DNA of 16,538 nucleotides from Draconibacterium sp. (lineage in GTDB: Bacteria; Bacteroidota; Bacteroidia; Bacteroidales; Prolixibacteraceae), in the NCBI GenBank assembly GCA_030595485.1, contig JAUVDE010000023.1, forward strand, positions 1-16,538, given 5' to 3'. Under the pieces are notes generated by a model, which saw only the letters and a program-made list of their open reading frames with translations, made no database searches and was not told the DNA's origin. This document shows, piece by piece, positions 13,176 through 16,538 of the stretch (position 1 is the stretch's first letter; each line of letters opens with the position of its first letter). Both the position numbers and the translations under genes were made by a program.

Positions 13176-14813
13176 ATGAAAAATGTACTGTTTAGTTCCT
13201 TTCTAATTTTGTTTACTATGGTTTCGTGTCTTAAAAAAGAAAAGATAGATCTAATTATTTCCAATGCAACAGTCTATACAGTTGACCAGGAGTTTTCGAA
13301 AACTGAAAGTTTTGCTGTCGCTAAAGGGAAAATAATTGCAAGCGGAACAAGTGATGAAATTCGAAATAAATACGAAGCGACTAATACAGTAGATGCAAAG
13401 GGTAAATTTGTATATCCCGGGTTTAACGATGCACATGCACATTTTAATGGTTATGGAGTAAACTTAATGCAATATGCCGATTTACGCGGAACAAAAAGTC
13501 CCGAAGAAATCTATGAGATTCTAAAAGAGCATCACAAAAAATTTGGTGGTGAATGGGTATTGGGCCGCAGCTGGGACCAAAACGATTGGGAGGTAAAAGA
13601 ATTTCCAACAAAAGCGGGGTTGGATAAAATCTTCCCTGATATTCCAGTTTACTTGATTCGAGTGGATGGCCATGCCGGATGGTGTAATTCAAAAGCGTTG
13701 GAAATTGCGGGAGTTACAGTCGACTCAAAAATTGATGGTGGTGATGTGTTAGTAAAAGATGGGCAGCCAACAGGTGTTTTAATCGATAATGCCGAAACTT
13801 TGGTGATGAAACATATTCCGGATATTTCTGCGGAACAACAACGTCTGGGACTTTTGGTAGCACAGAAAAATTGTTTTGCAGCTGGTTTAACCTCGGTAAC
13901 CGACTGCGGGGTTAGCAAAAGCACTGTTTTAATGATGGACGAAATGCAAAAAGCCGGTGAGTTAAAAATGCGTTTGAATGCCATGCTAAATCCATCGGAT
14001 GAAAATTTTGAATACTTCGTAAAAAAAGGAACTTACAAGACCGACCGCCTTGTTGTAAATACCATAAAAGTTTATGCCGATGGAGCATTGGGGTCGAGAG
14101 GAGCATTAATGTTGGAAGAATATACCGATGATGCCGGAAACACGGGCTTACAAATTGCAAGGCAAGATTATTACGATAAGGTTTGCCAGTTGGCTTACGA
14201 TAATAATTACGCCATGGCCACGCATGCCATTGGTGATGGGGCCAATCGTTTAATGTTAGATACCTATGGAAAGTTTCTGAAAGGAGAGAATGACCGGCGT
14301 TGGCGAATTGAGCACTCACAAATTATTCACCCCGATGATTTTAATAAGTTTGGAAAATACTCGATAGTTCCGTCGATTCAGGCAACACATTGTACAAGCG
14401 ACATGCCTTGGGCCGAAAATAGGGTAGGGCCCGAAAGAATAAAAGGAGCCTACGCATATCAAACACTTTTAAAACAATTGGGTTGGTTGCCAAACGGAAC
14501 CGATTTTCCGGTTGAAAACATTGAACCACTTTTTACTTTTTATTCGTCCGTTTTCCGAATTAACCACGAAGGAAATCCTGTTGGAGGATGGCAAAAAGAA
14601 GAAGGGCTTAGCCGGGAACAAACTTTACGTTCCATGACTACCTGGGCAGCAAAGTCATCATTCGAAGAAAATGAAAAAGGAAGTTTAACTCCTGGCATGT
14701 GGGCTGATTTTATAATTCTTGATACAGATTTAATGACCGCCTCGCCTGAAGAAGTTTTAGACACTAAAATTTTGAGCACTTGGAGCGGGGGAGAAAAGGT
14801 TTTTGAATTGTAA
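13176..14813 (+). CDS. YtcJ-like metal-dependent amidohydrolase, predicted lipoprotein
   Basis: A 545-residue protein (from the ATG at 13176) of the Amidohydro_3/YtcJ branch of the amidohydrolase superfamily. The N-terminus MKNVLFSSFLILFTMVSC is a lipoprotein signal peptide with C18 as the lipidated residue, placing the enzyme in the cell envelope. Metal-site motifs are visible: H87 and H89 in FNDAHAHF, K298 in TIKVYADGALGSRGA, H350 in ATHAIGDGANR, H380 in WRIEHSQIIHP and D443 in PNGTDFPVE. All expected ligands are present, so it should be active. YtcJ-like enzymes hydrolyse N-acyl or cyclic amides of mostly unknown identity. It has its own -7 box and is divergent from the TonB-receptor operon; the two may share regulation. 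Most of the mature chain fits the family length. Confidence 0.92.
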   Translation: MKNVLFSSFLILFTMVSCLKKEKIDLIISNATVYTVDQEFSKTESFAVAKGKIIASGTSDEIRNKYEATNTVDAKGKFVYPGFNDAHAHFNGYGVNLMQYADLRGTKSPEEIYEILKEHHKKFGGEWVLGRSWDQNDWEVKEFPTKAGLDKIFPDIPVYLIRVDGHAGWCNSKALEIAGVTVDSKIDGGDVLVKDGQPTGVLIDNAETLVMKHIPDISAEQQRLGLLVAQKNCFAAGLTSVTDCGVSKSTVLMMDEMQKAGELKMRLNAMLNPSDENFEYFVKKGTYKTDRLVVNTIKVYADGALGSRGALMLEEYTDDAGNTGLQIARQDYYDKVCQLAYDNNYAMATHAIGDGANRLMLDTYGKFLKGENDRRWRIEHSQIIHPDDFNKFGKYSIVPSIQATHCTSDMPWAENRVGPERIKGAYAYQTLLKQLGWLPNGTDFPVENIEPLFTFYSSVFRINHEGNPVGGWQKEEGLSREQTLRSMTTWAAKSSFEENEKGSLTPGMWADFIILDTDLMTASPEEVLDTKILSTWSGGEKVFEL

Positions 14814-14827
14814 AAACGTCATTGAAA

Positions 14828-14866
14828 AGACCCAGTCTGTAAAATGCGAAAAGGGTCTGTTTATTT
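14828..14866 (+). terminator. possible weak terminator of the amidohydrolase gene
   Basis: AGACCC (14828-14833) and GGGTCT (14853-14858) can pair around a 19-base loop and are followed by GTTTATTT. The stem is short and the T-run is interrupted, but the position, 15 bases past the stop codon, is right. Confidence 0.35.
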
Positions 14867-15117
14867 GATTGAGATTGTCCTAAATCAAGCAGAATGGTCC
14901 ATAAAAAGCATTTATGCCATCCTGAAAAGGCTAAATACATCAAATATTCTGCATCACTTTACTCCACTATTTTACAAAAAGAACTTAGTGTCTGTTGTTT
15001 AAGTGCCTGATAGGTAGATGATTTATTGTTTTGTCTGCCAATAATAGTATTATGTTTTTTGTGTAGAAACCTTCTCAACTAAACTCCTCATTTTATTTCT
15101 CATCTAGCGTAGAAAAT

Positions 15118-15133
15118 ATCTAATTATTTAGAT
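15118..15133. repeat. small palindrome next to the 13-base hairpin
   Basis: ATCTAA-ttat-TTAGAT is a perfect 6-base inverted repeat with a 4-base loop, one base away from the larger palindrome that follows. Confidence 0.5.
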
Positions 15134-15134
15134 T

Positions 15135-15162
15135 TCTGCTGCAATTTCCAAATTGCAGCAGA
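15135..15162. repeat. perfect 13-base inverted repeat (strong hairpin)
   Basis: TCTGCTGCAATTT and AAATTGCAGCAGA are exact reverse complements separated by CC. As RNA this gives a 12-pair stem with a 4-base loop. No T-run follows on either strand, so it is not a standard terminator. It lies about 180 bases upstream of the ATPase start and about 320 bases past the amidohydrolase stop. Confidence 0.7.
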
Positions 15163-15202
15163 TTTCACCAATTTCCTCTGCTCTCACGAAAATGAATGCG
15201 AT

Positions 15203-15230
15203 TTGCCGTTTTTAAAAGTACAATTGCCGT
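15203..15230. repeat. direct repeat TTGCCGT x2, 21-base period
   Basis: TTGCCGT occurs at 15203-15209 and 15224-15230, each followed by T-rich sequence. The 21-base offset is two helical turns, which suits a regulator binding side by side. The repeats are about 90-110 bases upstream of the ATPase -7 box. Confidence 0.3.
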
Positions 15231-15314
15231 TGTTTTTCAAGGTTTTTGTATTGTCTTTTCAAAATATGTAGTTTATAAAACAATAAAATTAGAGTATAAA
15301 AAGAAACAAATATT

Positions 15315-15322
15315 TATATTTG
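15315..15322 (+). promoter_or_regulatory. Bacteroidota -7 box for the DUF4143-type ATPase gene
   Basis: TATATTTG is an exact TAnnTTTG only 16 bases before the ATG, giving a leader of about 10-14 bases, shorter than usual. No clear -33 element is seen. Confidence 0.5.
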
Positions 15323-15338
15323 TAATAAATAACAGCTA

Positions 15339-16538
15339 ATGATTTTAAAATCAGTACTATTTAATATTATTAATTCGCAACAGAAACTATTCTTTAGTAG
15401 AGAAATAGGTGTTGAAAGGGAAATAAATATTGATTTTGAAGATGAAAACACGCAGTTAATTGTTATAAACGGTATTAAAAGAACCGGAAAAAGCAGCTTT
15501 CTTTTTCAGCTTTACAAGCAAAATTTTCAGGATGTGTTTTACATTAATTTTGAGCATCCCGGTTTGTACGATTTCGACCAGAATGACTTTTTTAAGCTTG
15601 ATGAGATAATCACAGCTACAGGTAATTCGGTGCTGTTTTTCGATGAAATAACAGAACAAAAGGGTTGGCATAGTTATGTTAGGCAAAAACTGGACGAGGG
15701 GTTTCGGGTGATTTTAACGGCTTCTAATTCGGAAATATTAAATAACGAATGGGCTTTAAATTTAACGGGAAGGTATATTACAAAAGACCTTTTACCTTTT
15801 TCTTTTGACGAATTTTGCACCAATTACACAATAGAAAAAGACGAAGATGCAGTACTTAATTACATGAAAAATGGAGGGTTTCCGGCTAAGCAAAATACAA
15901 CAAACAGCGATTATTTAAGTCAACTTTTCGACGACATTGTAGTACGCGAAATTGGTCTTCGTTTTGGTGTGCGCGATTTGAAATCGTTTAAACGTTTGGC
16001 CATTTATTTGCTTCTTAACGTGGGAGAACTAATCACAGGAAATCAGCTAAAAAATACACTGGGAATAAAAACTACGAGTACGGCCGTGGACTATTTATCT
16101 TATTTGGAAGCTGGATTTTTAATGCATTATTTGCCAAAATTTAGTTACTCCACGCGCAAACAAATGGTAAATCCTCGTAAGGTTTATGTTATAGATACGG
16201 GTTTTGTGGCAGCCAGTACATTTTCAGTAGAAGGAAAAGTGGAACAACTTTTAGAGAATCTAGTGTTTCTAAAACTCCGAAATTTGTACACCGAATTGTA
16301 TTATTTCTCAGAAAAAAATACTTGCGATTTTGTGGCTTTTGGAAAAGATCAGGTACTCGAGGTGGTGCAGGTTTGTAGCGATTTGCAGCAAGATAATCTT
16401 GAAAAAGAGCTAAATGGACTTTACGAGGCAATGGACTTTTTCGAATTTTCACGTGGAACACTGGTTACAATGAACCAAACCGACCGTTTTGAAAAGGATG
16501 GGAAAGTGGTTGATGTAGTTCCGTTTTATGCCTATTAA
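15339..16538 (+). CDS. AAA-type ATPase with DUF4143 C-terminal domain
   Basis: A complete 399-residue protein whose stop is the last codon of the window. The N-terminal AAA domain (about residues 35-170) has Walker A GIKRTGKS (45-52), Walker B VLFFDE (D102, E103), a sensor-like LTASNSEIL, and the family segment LTGRYITKDLLPFSFDEF. A winged-helix-like middle (about 210-265) is followed by a DUF4143-type restriction-endonuclease-like fold (about 280-399) with STRKQMVNPRKVYVIDTGF, E306, D330 and E341. The usual E-x-K is EVV here (LEVVQVCSDL), so nuclease activity is doubtful. This family is abundant in Bacteroidota and of unproven function; links to DNA transactions or toxin-like loci have been suggested but not settled. 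It stands alone behind its own promoter. Confidence 0.88.
   Translation: MILKSVLFNIINSQQKLFFSREIGVEREINIDFEDENTQLIVINGIKRTGKSSFLFQLYKQNFQDVFYINFEHPGLYDFDQNDFFKLDEIITATGNSVLFFDEITEQKGWHSYVRQKLDEGFRVILTASNSEILNNEWALNLTGRYITKDLLPFSFDEFCTNYTIEKDEDAVLNYMKNGGFPAKQNTTNSDYLSQLFDDIVVREIGLRFGVRDLKSFKRLAIYLLLNVGELITGNQLKNTLGIKTTSTAVDYLSYLEAGFLMHYLPKFSYSTRKQMVNPRKVYVIDTGFVAASTFSVEGKVEQLLENLVFLKLRNLYTELYYFSEKNTCDFVAFGKDQVLEVVQVCSDLQQDNLEKELNGLYEAMDFFEFSRGTLVTMNQTDRFEKDGKVVDVVPFYAY

Larger units (their letters stand above)
14814..15338. other. 525-base intergenic region without a recognisable gene
   Basis: No open frame with coding character and no tRNA-like fold was seen. The stretch is A+T-rich. It contains a possible terminator at the left, two adjacent palindromes at 15118-15162, a pair of TTGCCGT direct repeats 21 bases apart (15203 and 15224) and the promoter of the ATPase gene at the right. 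A small RNA gene or a decayed element cannot be excluded. Confidence 0.6.

Noticed and set aside
13912..14319. 135-codon open frame antisense to the amidohydrolase
   Set aside because: It is opposite a clear enzyme gene, with His/Trp/Pro-rich sequence typical of an antisense shadow.
14877..14905. TTGATT...AATCAA as an FNR site at about 14867-14888
   Set aside because: The 12-base gap between half-sites does not fit the 4-base FNR spacer, and no promoter is adjacent.

Overview
The window looks like a chromosomal segment of a Bacteroidota bacterium, most likely a free-living member of the Marinilabiliales/Prolixibacteraceae type; that placement is an inference. The DNA is A+T-rich. Ribosome binding sites are weak or absent. 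Several intergenic regions carry perfect TAnnTTTG boxes, the -7 element of the Bacteroidota primary sigma factor. Gene content fits too: a TonB-dependent receptor with a C-terminal Phe, an EnvC-like M23 protein, relaxed-lipobox lipoproteins and a DUF4143-type ATPase. No rRNA, tRNA, CRISPR array, transposase or phage gene was seen.

Layout. (1) 1-985 (+): the 3' part of an EnvC/M23 coiled-coil protein whose start lies outside the window. (2) 1057-2239 (-): a tandem-GNAT acetyltransferase followed one base later by a small two-helix membrane protein. (3) 2292-3667: a Crp/Fnr regulator (-) with a strong terminator, divergent from an OsmC-family protein (+) that also ends in a clear terminator. 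A perfect 7-5-7 inverted repeat lies between the two starts. (4) 3701-5065 (+): an aldehyde dehydrogenase of the succinate-semialdehyde type, overlapping tail-to-tail with the next group. (5) 13054 down to 5058 (-): seven consecutive genes encoding a small membrane-anchored protein, a TonB-dependent receptor, an AmpG/RhtX-like permease, HemN, protoporphyrinogen oxidase, ferrochelatase and a small membrane protein. (6) 13176-14813 (+): a YtcJ-like amidohydrolase lipoprotein divergent from group 5. (7) 14814-15338: a 525-base gene-free stretch with two adjacent palindromes. (8) 15339-16538 (+): a DUF4143-type ATPase ending exactly at the window edge.

The most interesting unit is group 5. It joins an outer-membrane receptor and an inner-membrane permease to exactly the last three enzymes of protoheme synthesis (coproporphyrinogen III to protoporphyrinogen IX to protoporphyrin IX to heme), with none of the early genes. 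The last four genes are spaced by 1, -4 and 1 bases, so they are almost certainly translationally coupled. Two readings are possible: a porphyrin-salvage module that imports a tetrapyrrole precursor and finishes it to heme, or a siderophore uptake pair supplying iron to ferrochelatase. The operon leader region carries a -7 box and a palindrome with CRP-site geometry (TGTGT-N6-ACACA), and a Crp/Fnr regulator lies elsewhere in the window. Three different short repeats sit in gene junctions (995-1026, 9119-9237, 10468-10501); one of them supplies a spurious N-terminal extension to hemN.
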